A stretch of DNA of 64,000 nt from Pacificibacter marinus (GCF_018860505.1 NZ_JAHKPU010000013.1:52042-116041), one strand, 5' to 3'; shown: positions 48,971 through 58,378, counted from the stretch's first letter. Program-made: numbers and translations. Notes: a model not told the origin generated them from the letters alone.

Positions 48971-50626
48971 TTAAGTCAATTTGCGTTGCAAAATGCAGGG
49001 CTGCCATGGCCCCAAATTTAATGTTCCGCCCTGTGGTGCCACATGGCTCACGGCGCTATCGATCGTCTGCCAATCACCGCGGGGCACCTCAAGCGTAGCG
49101 TTTTCATCCGTTAGGTTGAAAGCGCAGTATAATTCCTCATCACTGCCCGCGCGCGTAAAGACCAAACAGCCTTGATCAATGCTCATCGGGCTACATGTAC
49201 CGGTTTTGAGCGCCTCATGGGCTTGGCGCAACGCGATGGCGTCACGATAATGGTGGATGATTGATCCTGCGTCGCCCTCAGACTGCGCGACGCTCTGGGT
49301 CAGATGATCCGCACTGACCGGCAACCATGTTTTATCAGCCTCTGAGAACCCACCGTTTTGGTTTGAATTTTCCCAGACCATCGGCGTACGACAGCCATCG
49401 CGACCTTTGAATTCAGGCCAAAACGCGATGCCGTAAGGGTCTTGCAGGTCTTCAAAGGCGACATCTGCCTCTTTCAAACCAAGTTCTTCGCCTTGATAAA
49501 TACAAGCCGATCCCTTGAGACACATCATCAGCGTCGTAAACATGCGTTGCGCATCATCGGTCAAATTCCAACGCGTAGGATGACGCACGACGTCGTGGTT
49601 CGAAAACGCCCAGCAGGCCCAGCCGTCGGTTGCAACCTCATCGACATGATCCATCACGTCTTTGATATATTGCGCGGTTGGTTTATCACCGGACAACAAT
49701 TCAAAAGCGTAACACATATGCATCAAATCATCGCCAGCGGTGTATTGGCCCAATATTTCAAGCCCCAGTTGCTCATCCCCAACTTCACCTACAGCTGCAG
49801 CATTATAAGGCTGCATCACGGCGCGCAGTTTGCGCAAAAAGCTCAGGTTTTCAGGGCGTGATTTGTCATAAATATGTTGCTGCCAATTATACGGGTTGAC
49901 CGCAGGTGCCGTTTTGGCCGAACGCGCCTCGACAGGCAGTGCGGGGTTGTCGCGCAGCTCTGCATCATGGGTGTAAAAGTTGATCGTATCCAGACGGAAC
50001 CCATCCACACCACGTTCAAGCCAAAAGCGCCCAACATCAAGCAAGGCCTCTTGCACCTGCGGTTCGTGAAAGTTCAAATCGGGCTGCGAGGTCAAGAAAT
50101 TGTGCAAGAAATATTGCATTCGTCCCGCATCCCACTGCCAAGCTGAACCGCCGAAAATAGACAGCCAGTTGTTGGGCGGCGTGCCATCGGGTTTGGCGTC
50201 GGCCCAGACATACCAATTGGCCTTGTCGTTGTTATGCGACTTGCGGCTCTCAGCAAACCAAGGATGCTGATCAGAGGTGTGCGATAACACCAGATCGATC
50301 ATGACTTTCACACCGTGGGCATGGGCCGTCTCGATGACAGCATCAAAATCGCTCAACTGACCAAACATCGGGTCGATGTCGCAGTAATCTGACACATCAT
50401 AGCCGAAGTCTTTCATCGGCGAGGTAAAGAACGGTGAAATCCAAATCGCGTCCACCCCCAGTGAAGCAATATAGGGCAAGCGTTTGACGATGCCTGCAAG
50501 GTCGCCGATGCCATCGCCTGTACTGTCTTGATATGAGCGCGGATAGATTTGATAAATCACAGCCCCCCGCCACCAATCGGGGTCACGGGAAAAGGGCTGC
50601 GCAGTGTGAAGTGTTTGAACGGTCAT
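48971..50626 (-). CDS. aglA: Alpha-glucosidase (GH13)
   Basis: Hydrolyses imported alpha-glucosides to glucose in the cytoplasm. The 551-residue GH13 protein has the conserved regions DLVLSHTSDQHPWF, the nucleophile Asp213 in GVDGFRLDTINF, the general acid Glu281 in AAVGEVGDE, and the third acid Asp345 in FSNHDVVR. It starts RDPDWWRGAVIYQIYPRSYQD and ends with a beta-sandwich domain. There is no signal peptide. The ATG at 50626 is chosen because the longer frame overlaps the end of aglG. Exact substrate (sucrose, maltose, trehalose) is inferred from the operon. Confidence 0.93.
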   Translation of the reverse strand: MTVQTLHTAQPFSRDPDWWRGAVIYQIYPRSYQDSTGDGIGDLAGIVKRLPYIASLGVDAIWISPFFTSPMKDFGYDVSDYCDIDPMFGQLSDFDAVIETAHAHGVKVMIDLVLSHTSDQHPWFAESRKSHNNDKANWYVWADAKPDGTPPNNWLSIFGGSAWQWDAGRMQYFLHNFLTSQPDLNFHEPQVQEALLDVGRFWLERGVDGFRLDTINFYTHDAELRDNPALPVEARSAKTAPAVNPYNWQQHIYDKSRPENLSFLRKLRAVMQPYNAAAVGEVGDEQLGLEILGQYTAGDDLMHMCYAFELLSGDKPTAQYIKDVMDHVDEVATDGWACWAFSNHDVVRHPTRWNLTDDAQRMFTTLMMCLKGSACIYQGEELGLKEADVAFEDLQDPYGIAFWPEFKGRDGCRTPMVWENSNQNGGFSEADKTWLPVSADHLTQSVAQSEGDAGSIIHHYRDAIALRQAHEALKTGTCSPMSIDQGCLVFTRAGSDEELYCAFNLTDENATLEVPRGDWQTIDSAVSHVAPQGGTLNLGPWQPCILQRKLT

Positions 50627-50642
50627 GTTTAAGAGACTTTTC

Positions 50643-51797
50643 TTATTTAACGGAGCCAGCCAACAAGCCGCGCACCAGATATTTTTGCATAGCGAAGAAG
50701 ACGCACAATGGCACAGAGATCGACACGAAAGCCGCCGTGGCCAAGATTTCCCAGTTGCCGCCTCTGGACCCCAAAAGCTCAACGATTTGACGGGTCATAA
50801 CAGTGGTGTCGCCGGAACTGTCGATTAAGAACACAAGTGCCACAAGCAGATCATTCCATGTCCATAAGAACTGAAAAATCGCAAAAGACGCGAGCGCAGG
50901 AAAAGACAACGGCAAAATGATTTTGACGAAAATCTGAAACTCGGTCGCGCCATCAACGCGAGCATTTTCGATGATGTCTTTAGGTAAACCGACCATGTAG
51001 TTGCGCAACAGATAAATCGCCAAAGGCAAACCGAACCCTGTGTGCGCCAGCCAAACCCCCAAGTATCCTTTACCGATGCCAACTTGCAGATGCAGTTTGA
51101 GCAGCGGGATAAGCGCCAGTTGCAAGGGCACAACCAGTAGCCCCACCACAAAGGCAATCAAAAGAGCGCGGCCCGGAAAGTCCATCCACGCCAATGCGTA
51201 AGCCGCAAATGCCGCGATCAAAATCGGAATAATAGTCGATGGGATAGACACGGTGAGCGTGTTGAAAAACGCCTTTGACATCGATGATGTGCCTGAGTCT
51301 TTGCTCAACACATGTTTGTAGTTGGTGAAAGAAAAGCTGGGCGGTGTCGTGGCTGTCAAAAACACCCGTTGCCCCCGTGATCCCGCAAATTCTGTATCAT
51401 TTACAAACCGATAATCCCCGTTAACCTCGACTGTCAAACGACCCTTTTCGCCCAAATCCGCAGTTTCGCCCGCAGCATAAGCCGAAATGTCTTTAGAAGA
51501 CGTGCCCCAGACAGAGACATCACCTTCCACTGCACCGTCTTGAGCAAACAGATTGCCCTCGATGACATAAAGACCATCAATCAGCTTTTGCTGATCAGGC
51601 TTTTCTGCGCGAATAACGACATTTTGTTCCTGCGCGAACAGAGACTTCCACCATCCAGTTGAAGCGATTTGATCTGCAGAGCGAAAACTTGAGACGAACA
51701 ACCCTAATGTCGGCAACAACCACAACAGCACCAACACAATCACCGAAAAGTGGACCGCCCAAGTGAGGGAAGACTTTTGACCTGCAATATTATCCAT
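50643..51797 (-). CDS. aglG: Alpha-glucoside ABC transporter permease AglG
   Basis: Inner-membrane permease of the MalG type, 384 residues. The first helix is VHFSVIVLVLLWLLPTLGL. Then a long periplasmic insertion (about 50-165) with beta-rich sequence precedes the typical five-helix core. The coupling EAA loop reads ENARVDGATEFQIFVKIILP. Such an insertion after helix 1 is known in AglG proteins. It is 12 bases from aglF and 16 from aglA, tightly packed. Confidence 0.92.
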   Translation of the reverse strand: MDNIAGQKSSLTWAVHFSVIVLVLLWLLPTLGLFVSSFRSADQIASTGWWKSLFAQEQNVVIRAEKPDQQKLIDGLYVIEGNLFAQDGAVEGDVSVWGTSSKDISAYAAGETADLGEKGRLTVEVNGDYRFVNDTEFAGSRGQRVFLTATTPPSFSFTNYKHVLSKDSGTSSMSKAFFNTLTVSIPSTIIPILIAAFAAYALAWMDFPGRALLIAFVVGLLVVPLQLALIPLLKLHLQVGIGKGYLGVWLAHTGFGLPLAIYLLRNYMVGLPKDIIENARVDGATEFQIFVKIILPLSFPALASFAIFQFLWTWNDLLVALVFLIDSSGDTTVMTRQIVELLGSRGGNWEILATAAFVSISVPLCVFFAMQKYLVRGLLAGSVK

Positions 51798-51809
51798 GTG
51801 TGGTCTCCC

Positions 51810-52811
51810 TTACTTCATTTCTTTGCGCGCGTTGCGCACGTTCCAGACCAAGATCGGCGAGACAAGCAACATAATAATCATCGCAGCCGCCGACCCGACA
51901 CCCCAATCCGAGGCTCGGAACAATTTGTCGTACATGTAATTGGCCAAGACCTGCGTTTCCCACTGACCATTGGTCATTGCGAACACGATATCGAAGACCT
52001 TTAACACCGTGATCGTGATCGTGGTCCAAACCACAACAATCGTGCCGACAATCTGCGGCATTTTGATTTTAAAGAAAATTTGGAACGGATTGGCCCCATC
52101 CACAATGGCAGCTTCGATGGTCTCTTCTGGCACACCGCGCAAAGCGGCTGACAAAATTACCATGGCAAAACCTGTCTGAATCCAGATCAAAACAGCCATC
52201 AAAAAGAAGTTGTTCCAAAACGGTATCGTCAGCCAAGTGTGCGACGTGTCCCCACCCATGAAAATGTAAACTGCGTTCAGCATCCCGATCTGATCCGCGC
52301 CCTCTGGGCGCGCATCATAGACCAATTTCCAAATCACAGAGGCCCCTACAAAAGAGATCGCCATCGGCATGAAAATAATGGATTTTGCGACAGCCCCCCA
52401 TTTGATCCGGTCCGTCAATTGCGCCACCAAAAGCCCAAAGGTCGTCGACAGAGCGGGCACAACCAACAACCATAAAAAGTTATTGCGCAAGGCCTCCCAG
52501 AACTTTTGCTCTGAGAACATCTGACGATAGTTGTCGAGCCCAACAAATGCGCCATCAAGCCTGCGATCTGTCAAAGACAGGCGCAGAGTTTCGAACACAG
52601 GGTACGCAAGGTAGAGCGACAAAGCGGCAAGCGCTGGGAACAAAAACAACCAAGGTCGGACCATATTGGCGCGGTTGATATTACGACCGGCATGACGACC
52701 ACGCGCAGGAAACAACACCTTATCCAAGAAGATGTTCGAGAAGTAAAAGTAGCCAATACAAGCACTTACCCCAATGATGATAGTCAAAAGACCTTGAATG
52801 GCCGGATGCAT
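51810..52811 (-). CDS. aglF: Alpha-glucoside ABC transporter permease AglF
   Basis: Inner-membrane permease of the MalF type, 333 residues. An N-terminal helix (IQGLLTIIIGVSACIGYFYFS) is followed by MVRPWLFLFPALAALSLYL and six further helices. The EAA coupling motif is EAAIVDGANPFQIFFKIKMP. DRRLDGAFVGLDNYRQMF after helix 2 is typical. It pairs with AglG and follows aglE after a 292-base gap that carries a hairpin. Confidence 0.92.
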   Translation of the reverse strand: MHPAIQGLLTIIIGVSACIGYFYFSNIFLDKVLFPARGRHAGRNINRANMVRPWLFLFPALAALSLYLAYPVFETLRLSLTDRRLDGAFVGLDNYRQMFSEQKFWEALRNNFLWLLVVPALSTTFGLLVAQLTDRIKWGAVAKSIIFMPMAISFVGASVIWKLVYDARPEGADQIGMLNAVYIFMGGDTSHTWLTIPFWNNFFLMAVLIWIQTGFAMVILSAALRGVPEETIEAAIVDGANPFQIFFKIKMPQIVGTIVVVWTTITITVLKVFDIVFAMTNGQWETQVLANYMYDKLFRASDWGVGSAAAMIIMLLVSPILVWNVRNARKEMK

Positions 52812-53103
52812 ACTATCCCCTCTCCATCGCGAATACGCGTTTTTTAAGCAAACCGTTTCTAAAACCCGGTTTTTAATTATTGTCCCAGAGATACAGTGGC
52901 GATCTCAATTGAGCGCGATACAGATGCATCAAAGCATCTTATCCTTGTTGCACGGCGATAGCTTAACATAGAAACGTTTTAAGCCATCAGCGAACATCAA
53001 TAACATGCGGCTATCGTTCGTCATCGCACTTAATCTCATTACATAAAGGCGAAAAAGGGCAACCCAGCACAAACCGGATTGCCCATTAAGTCTTAGAGCC
53101 GAC
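52812..53103. other. aglE/aglF spacer
   Basis: 292 bases between the binding-protein gene and the permease gene. It holds the strong hairpin at 53051-53085 near aglE. The rest shows no gene; short frames here have no recognisable content. Confidence 0.55.
53051..53085 (-). terminator. Hairpin with T-run after aglE, likely partial terminator
   Basis: On the minus strand GGGCAAtCC pairs with GGgTTGCCC, then TTTTTCG follows. Placed right after the binding-protein gene, it would reduce read-through into aglFGAK. Such attenuation gives more binding protein than permease in many ABC operons. Confidence 0.7.
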
Positions 53104-54387
53104 TTACTTAAGTGCGTCCCATGTGGACTGGATCTCAGTCGCAACTTCCATTGCGTCTTTTCCACCAGCGTAATCAACCATGCCGGTCCAGAAAGCCCCT
53201 GCACCAACGCCACCTGGCATCAGATCAGATCCATCGAACCGGAATGTCGTAGCATTCAAAAGAATGTCGTTCATTGAACGCGCAGAGTCTGTCGCAAATT
53301 TTGAGACATCGACGCCCTTGTGTGGTGTCAAGAAGCTGCCAACCGCCATCCACACTTCGTGTGCCGCTGGATCACGCAGAAATTCGACCAACGCTTGCGC
53401 CCCTTCAGATGGGTTGGTGATGGCAAACAATGTGCCTCCGCCCAAAACGGGGTTGCCCAATTCTTTTTCCGCGTAGGACGGGAAGTAGAAGAAATCAGCA
53501 TCTTCGCCAACAACCGTACCCTCAGGGAAGAATGCCGGAACGAAGGACGCCTGACGGTGCATGTAACACTGTGGAGGCGACGCAAACATGCCTTTGGGGC
53601 TGTCACGGAAGTCAGTAGACGCCACGGCGCCAGCACCACCAGCAACATAGTCGTCGTTTCGCGCGAACGCACCAAATTCTTCGATGGCCGCCACAATGCG
53701 CGGGTCGTTAAATTTAATTTCATTTTTCACCCAAGCGTCATAAACGTCAGGTGTTTGAGTGCGCAACAGCAAGTCTTCGACCCAATCCGTCGCCGGCCAA
53801 CCCGTAGCTGCCCCTGATCCTAGACCGATACACCAAGGTGTGCCGCCATCTGCAACGATTTGATCAGAAAGTGTTTTAAGCTCTTCCATCGATGTTGGCA
53901 CTTCGTAACCAGCATCTTCGAAGTTTTCAGGTGAATACCATACCAAGGACTTCAAATCGACGCGGAAGAACATGCCGTAAAGCTCTTCATCGCCAGATTC
54001 ATTAGCATAGGTTCCCAGATCGACCCAAGATTGCCCCGCCGCGTAATTGTCGCGCACCCATTCGGCTGTGCCCTCCTTCAACGGCGTCAAAAAACCGCGT
54101 GATGCAAGATCAGCGGCCAAACCAGGTTGCGGGAAAATCGCGATGTTTGGAGCCGAGCCAGCTTCAGAATCGATAAGAATTTGCTGTTCAAAGCTGTCAG
54201 ACCCTACATACTTCACAGTCGCGCCAGTGCGCTCCTCGAAGATATCAAAGACGGCTTCGATAACTTCAGCCTCTTGGCTCAACCATGAGCCAGATACGGT
54301 AATTGTTTCGCCAGACAAATCTTGCGCGGATACGGAACCGGCAACAAGGGCAGCCATAGCCGCGCCAGTCATAAGTGTCTTTTTCAT
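53104..54387 (-). CDS. aglE: Alpha-glucoside periplasmic binding protein
   Basis: Captures alpha-glucosides in the periplasm for AglFG. The 427-residue precursor has a Sec signal peptide (KKTLMTGAAMAALVAGSVSA, cut before QD) and a group-1 extracellular solute-binding fold. Seen: VFDIFEERTGATVKYVGSD, the IAIFPQPGLAADL strand and GWPATDWVEDLLLRTQTP, ending in MEVATEIQSTWDALK. GGAGG precedes the ATG. It is the first gene of the operon, diverging from aglR. Confidence 0.93.
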   Translation of the reverse strand: MKKTLMTGAAMAALVAGSVSAQDLSGETITVSGSWLSQEAEVIEAVFDIFEERTGATVKYVGSDSFEQQILIDSEAGSAPNIAIFPQPGLAADLASRGFLTPLKEGTAEWVRDNYAAGQSWVDLGTYANESGDEELYGMFFRVDLKSLVWYSPENFEDAGYEVPTSMEELKTLSDQIVADGGTPWCIGLGSGAATGWPATDWVEDLLLRTQTPDVYDAWVKNEIKFNDPRIVAAIEEFGAFARNDDYVAGGAGAVASTDFRDSPKGMFASPPQCYMHRQASFVPAFFPEGTVVGEDADFFYFPSYAEKELGNPVLGGGTLFAITNPSEGAQALVEFLRDPAAHEVWMAVGSFLTPHKGVDVSKFATDSARSMNDILLNATTFRFDGSDLMPGGVGAGAFWTGMVDYAGGKDAMEVATEIQSTWDALK

Positions 54388-54459
54388 TTAAAACCTCCCA
54401 GTTTCAGTGCCCCGTTTGGGGATAAATATACCGACTCTCTTGCGATGCCGGCAGGCTTT

Positions 54460-54471
54460 CAAAGCGCTTTG
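54460..54471. promoter_or_regulatory. LacI-type operator, aglE/aglR intergenic region
   Basis: CAAAGCGCTTTG is a perfect 12-base palindrome with the central CG step typical of LacI-family operators. It lies 73 bases upstream of aglE and 190 upstream of aglR, well placed to repress aglEFGAK. A close match recurs upstream of the beta-glucosidase gene. Confidence 0.75.
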
Positions 54472-54636
54472 GTGGATTGAACATCCTCGAAAGACCAAAA
54501 CAAGTCAATCACCAACCTAACGAAAACCACCAGAAATCCAAGAAACAACCACCTAAGGTTGTAAAAGCAGATATGAAAAACATATTTTCAATGTTTGCCT
54601 CTGCTCAGAAACCTGACTAGTCTTCTTAGACGCTTC

Positions 54637-54648
54637 ATAGCGTTTTGG
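54637..54648. promoter_or_regulatory. Possible degenerate second operator before aglR
   Basis: CATAGCGTTTTG differs from the palindrome at 54460 in two positions (A to T, C to T) and is flanked by TT and GGAGG. It lies directly before the aglR ribosome site and could serve in autorepression. Confidence 0.4.
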
Positions 54649-54660
54649 AGGACGACACCC

Positions 54661-55692
54661 ATGAATCTCAAAGAGCTTTCTGCACTTTTGAATCTGTCTC
54701 AAACCACGGTTAGCCGTGCGCTGAACGGCTATCCAGAGGTGTCAGAAGCCACGCGAGAACGCGTTGGCAAGGCCGCTCGTGAACATAACTATATTCCCAA
54801 CACCCGCGCCCAAGGCTTGGCGACAGGGCGCACCCATGCTGTTGGTCACGTCATCCCCTTATCGACGAAACATGAGGTGGTGAATCCCGTTTTTACCGAT
54901 TTTATTGCGGGCGCTTCAGAAATCTATGCGCAAGAAAACTACGACATGCATCTCACCGTAGTGCCCGACACCAACGAAGAAGCCGCCTATCGTAAAATCG
55001 CATCCAAAGGCTCTGTTGATGGCGTTATCGTACACGGGCCCGTAAAAAATGACCCTAGAATCAAACTATTACAAAGCATTGGCATGCCGTTTGTTGTGCA
55101 TGGACGATCTAACACCGAGGTCGATCAAGACTATGCTTGGGTCGATATGAACAATAAACGCGCTTTTGAGCGCGCAACGAAGTTTCTGATCGATCTGGGA
55201 CATACCCGCATAGGATTGCTAAACGGACTTGAAAGCATGGACTTTGCGATCCGCCGCCGCGCTGGCTATCAATCGGCACTCGACGCAGCCGGAATCGCCT
55301 CAGATGCATACCTGTGCCGATCCGAAGAAATGACAGAAGACTATGGATACGAGTCCACGATGGCCTTCTGCACGCGTGATACACCACCAACAGCGATCTT
55401 GGCGTCTTCGATTATCGTCGGAATCGGTGTGCGCCGTGCGTGCAGCGAATTGAATCTAACGCTTGGCAAAGACTTGTCTTTGATCATTCATGACGACGGC
55501 CTTTCTTATTTCCGCAATGGTGCTGCGGCATCGCAATATACCGCGACGCGGTCTTCTGTGCGTCAGGCGGGCTTAACCTGTGCCGAGCTGTTGATGGAGC
55601 AAATCGCCAACCCTGACGTGCCAAAACGCCATGTTTTAATGGAAGCAGAGCTGATTATCGGTAGCACCACAGGCCCTGCCCCACGGCCCTAA
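54661..55692 (+). CDS. aglR: LacI family regulator of the alpha-glucoside genes
   Basis: A 343-residue repressor. The N-terminal helix-turn-helix and hinge (residues 1-60) read NLKELSALLNLSQTTVSRAL, then GYPEVSEATRERV and YIPNTRAQGLATGRT. The periplasmic-binding-like sensor domain follows: DGVIVHGPVK, the FVVHGRS strand, YAWVDMNNKRAFERAT and LGHTRIGLLNG. The ATG at 54661 after GGAGG gives the usual LacI start. Divergent from aglE and followed by bgl and glk, it probably represses both arms through CAAAGCGCTTTG-like sites. Confidence 0.9.
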   Translation: MNLKELSALLNLSQTTVSRALNGYPEVSEATRERVGKAAREHNYIPNTRAQGLATGRTHAVGHVIPLSTKHEVVNPVFTDFIAGASEIYAQENYDMHLTVVPDTNEEAAYRKIASKGSVDGVIVHGPVKNDPRIKLLQSIGMPFVVHGRSNTEVDQDYAWVDMNNKRAFERATKFLIDLGHTRIGLLNGLESMDFAIRRRAGYQSALDAAGIASDAYLCRSEEMTEDYGYESTMAFCTRDTPPTAILASSIIVGIGVRRACSELNLTLGKDLSLIIHDDGLSYFRNGAAASQYTATRSSVRQAGLTCAELLMEQIANPDVPKRHVLMEAELIIGSTTGPAPRP

Positions 55693-55798
55693 AACCGTTC
55701 ACACGAGCACGACCGCCAGCATAGCATTCGCTTAAATTTACGAAAAATCGCGCCACAAGGCTTGAAATAACCTTGCTCAAATTTCCATTTTGTGAAAT

Positions 55799-55812
55799 CC
55801 AAAGCGCTATGG
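55799..55812. promoter_or_regulatory. LacI-type operator upstream of beta-glucosidase gene
   Basis: CCAAAGCGCTATGG matches the aglE palindrome over CAAAGCGCT-T-TG with one mismatch and is itself a near-perfect palindrome. It lies 145 bases upstream of the beta-glucosidase ATG and supports joint control with aglEFGAK. Confidence 0.65.
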
Positions 55813-55956
55813 AAGCTATTTTGGTCCCAACAACACCTTTAATGACCGCATTCTGACCTAAACGTCTCGTAAACCCCATTCGCTCGTGCTATTGCGATGT
55901 AGCCCATCATGTTAGCGCCAACATATCGCAATAATCTGCCTCTTTGGAGCTCCCGT

Positions 55957-57291
55957 ATGACACTGACCCGCAAAGACTTTCCAAAAGACTTTATCTTCGG
56001 CGCCGCAACGGCAGCCTATCAAATTGAAGGCAGTCAATTCGGCGGCGCGGGTCCGTCGCATTGGGATACATTTTCAGCAACACCGGGCAATGTGGTCGGA
56101 GCGGAATCAGGTGCCATCGCTTGCGATCACTACCACCGCTATGAGCAAGATTTCGATCTGTTGAAGGCTGGAAATTTCGATTCTTACCGGTTCTCAACCT
56201 CTTGGTCGCGCGTTCTGCCTGAGGGTCGCGGACAGGTCAATCAACAAGGCTTGGACTATTATGACCGCTTGACAGACGCATTGCTGGAACGAGGCATAAA
56301 GCCGTTTCAGACGTTGTATCACTGGGAAATGCCCGCAGCCTTGTCCGATTTGGGCGGCTGGACCAATCCTGACGTACACAATTGGTTCGGCGATTTTGTC
56401 GATGTTATCGATGATCGCATCGGTGACCGTATGGAAGCTATTGCCACCATCAACGAGCCATGGTGCGCATCATTTCTATCGCATTTTCACGGCATTCATG
56501 CGCCGGGATTACGTGATATCCGCGCAGCTGCCCGTTCGATGCACTATGTCCTAAAAGCCCACGGTGAGGCGATGACCCGTCTGCGCGCCAAAGGTCGTAA
56601 AAACCTTGGGATCGCGCTAAATTTTGAATATGCGCAGCCCGCAACAGACGCGACAGAGGACCTTAAAGCCGCCGCAACAGAAGATGCCGTTTACAATAAG
56701 TGGTTCATCGAGGCGATGACGCAGGGCACCTACCCCGCCGAGGCGCTTGAGGGGCTTGAGGCACATTTGCCCAAAGGCTGGCAAGACGATCTTAAGACGC
56801 ATATTCATCAGCCGCTTGATTGGCTGGGCGTCAATTATTACACGCGCAAAATTCATGCCCATGACCCGAATGCCACCGCATGGCCTCATACCAAACCCGT
56901 CGATGGCCACCGCGCCACGACGCAAATGGGATGGGAGGTCTACCCAGAAGGTTTGCATCATTTCCTAACGCGGATGAAAAACGATTATATCGGCGACCTG
57001 CCAATACTTGTGACTGAAAATGGCATGGCATGGGATGACCATCTCAAAGACGGTGCTGCCACCGACCCAGAACGGATCGCCTTTATCCAAGGCCATTTGG
57101 CCGCGATGAAACAGGCCATTGATGACGGTGTGAATCTTCAAGGGTTCATGTATTGGTCATTACTAGACAATTATGAATGGGCCGAAGGGTATGACAAACG
57201 CTTTGGCATCGTTCACGTCGATTTCGATACATTGAAGCGCACCCCGAAAGCGTCCTATCATATGCTCAAAGAAGCCCTGAAACGAGACTGA
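55957..57291 (+). CDS. GH1 beta-glucosidase
   Basis: Cytoplasmic beta-glucosidase of 444 residues. Family 1 hallmarks: FPKDFIFGAATAAYQIEG at the N-terminus, the acid/base Glu167 in ATINEPWC, the nucleophile in LVTENGMAWDD near residue 350, and YWSLLDNYEWAEGYDKRFG near the C-terminus. No signal peptide is present. The ATG at 55957 matches the usual start; the frame to 55909 is not needed. It precedes glk by three bases. Its presence in an alpha-glucoside cluster suggests that the regulon also covers beta-glucosides such as cellobiose, as proposed for rhizobial agl loci. Confidence 0.94.
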   Translation: MTLTRKDFPKDFIFGAATAAYQIEGSQFGGAGPSHWDTFSATPGNVVGAESGAIACDHYHRYEQDFDLLKAGNFDSYRFSTSWSRVLPEGRGQVNQQGLDYYDRLTDALLERGIKPFQTLYHWEMPAALSDLGGWTNPDVHNWFGDFVDVIDDRIGDRMEAIATINEPWCASFLSHFHGIHAPGLRDIRAAARSMHYVLKAHGEAMTRLRAKGRKNLGIALNFEYAQPATDATEDLKAAATEDAVYNKWFIEAMTQGTYPAEALEGLEAHLPKGWQDDLKTHIHQPLDWLGVNYYTRKIHAHDPNATAWPHTKPVDGHRATTQMGWEVYPEGLHHFLTRMKNDYIGDLPILVTENGMAWDDHLKDGAATDPERIAFIQGHLAAMKQAIDDGVNLQGFMYWSLLDNYEWAEGYDKRFGIVHVDFDTLKRTPKASYHMLKEALKRD

Positions 57292-57294
57292 CCC

Positions 57295-58278
57295 ATGACC
57301 AAACACCCCTCCAACACCCTATCTCTTGTCGCAGATATCGGCGGTACAAACACACGCGTTGCCTTGGCCAATGGGACGACATTGTTGCCCGAAACCGTGC
57401 GGCGCTATCGCAATACAGGGTATCCGGGGTTGGAAAACGTTCTGCGCCAATACATATCCGACGAAGGCGACGTAGATTGCAAAGGCGCCTGCGTCGCTGT
57501 GGCAGGCCCTGTGCGCGATGGCGTCGGCACTTTGACCAATTTGGATTGGACGATCGACAAAGATACACTGTCGCGCGCCACCAAGGCCGAAACCGTTTCT
57601 ATTTTGAATGACTTGCAAGCTCAAGGCCATGCTTTGGGGTATATTTCAGATGAAAATATCACCTGCGTCACCGAGGCACAGACGCCTGAGGCCCCTTCTC
57701 CCAATGCGGTGCGTTTGGTAATTGGCGTTGGCACTGGTTTCAATGCGGCTCCGGTTTTTGAAACCTACGCTGGCCGTTTTGTTGCTCCGTCAGAATGTGG
57801 GCATGCCAACCTGCCGATCCGCAACGCAGAAGAACTGGCCCTGTGCCAATTTGTTGAAAATGCACATGGATTTCCAGCCGTCGAAGATGTCTTGTCTGGC
57901 CGCGGATTGGAACGGGTTTATCTGTTCTTGGGCACCCAAGCAGGCGAGCCGCGCGAAAAATCTGCGGCAGACATCATGCAGTCATTGGAAAACGGTGATG
58001 ATCCTCGCGCAGAAGATACAGTTCAAGTTTTTGTCAAAATTTTGGGCACAGTTGCAGGCAATCTGTCTTTGATCCAATTGCCTTTTGGCGGCGTCTTTTT
58101 GGTTGGCGGAGTGACACGCGCAATGACACCTTATCTCGACCGTTTTGGATTCGCCCATGCGTTCAGAGACAAAGGACGCTTTGCAGGTTTCATGCAAAAC
58201 TTCTCAGTTTCCGTGATCGAGGACGACTATGCCGCGCTCACTGGCTGCGCGTCACACCTGACCAGCCTCACCAGCTAA
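57295..58278 (+). CDS. glk: Glucokinase (ROK-unrelated Glk family)
   Basis: Phosphorylates glucose released by the two glucosidases. The 327-residue protein shows the phosphate-binding SLVADIGGTNTRVAL at the N-terminus, VAVAGPVRDG, LTNLDWTI (catalytic Asp region), GVGTGFNAAP, and the Glu-His metal site in SECGHANLP. Length and motifs fit the bacterial Glk (COG0837) family. It starts three bases after bgl and ends at a strong terminator, closing the sugar module. Confidence 0.94.
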   Translation: MTKHPSNTLSLVADIGGTNTRVALANGTTLLPETVRRYRNTGYPGLENVLRQYISDEGDVDCKGACVAVAGPVRDGVGTLTNLDWTIDKDTLSRATKAETVSILNDLQAQGHALGYISDENITCVTEAQTPEAPSPNAVRLVIGVGTGFNAAPVFETYAGRFVAPSECGHANLPIRNAEELALCQFVENAHGFPAVEDVLSGRGLERVYLFLGTQAGEPREKSAADIMQSLENGDDPRAEDTVQVFVKILGTVAGNLSLIQLPFGGVFLVGGVTRAMTPYLDRFGFAHAFRDKGRFAGFMQNFSVSVIEDDYAALTGCASHLTSLTS

Positions 58279-58303
58279 CACACTGACAAAATTACATTTT
58301 TAT

Positions 58304-58334
58304 AACTCCGAAGCCGCAGCTTCGGAGTTTTTTT
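58304..58334 (+). terminator. Intrinsic terminator after glk
   Basis: AACTCCGAAGC pairs perfectly with GCTTCGGAGTT around CGCA and runs into TTTTT. Confidence 0.92.
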
Positions 58335-58370
58335 GTGCCAAAATGTTTTTTAGATCGGCGTAACCTGGTC

Positions 58371-58378
58371 TTAACCGT
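58371..58378 (+). promoter_or_regulatory. CtrA-like half-site before the chemotaxis operon
   Basis: TTAACCGT, 84 bases upstream of the first gene, is one base from the CtrA half-site TTAACCAT used in Rhodobacterales. Chemotaxis and flagellar genes there are often CtrA controlled, and the window also encodes CckA. A single short motif is weak evidence. Confidence 0.3.
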
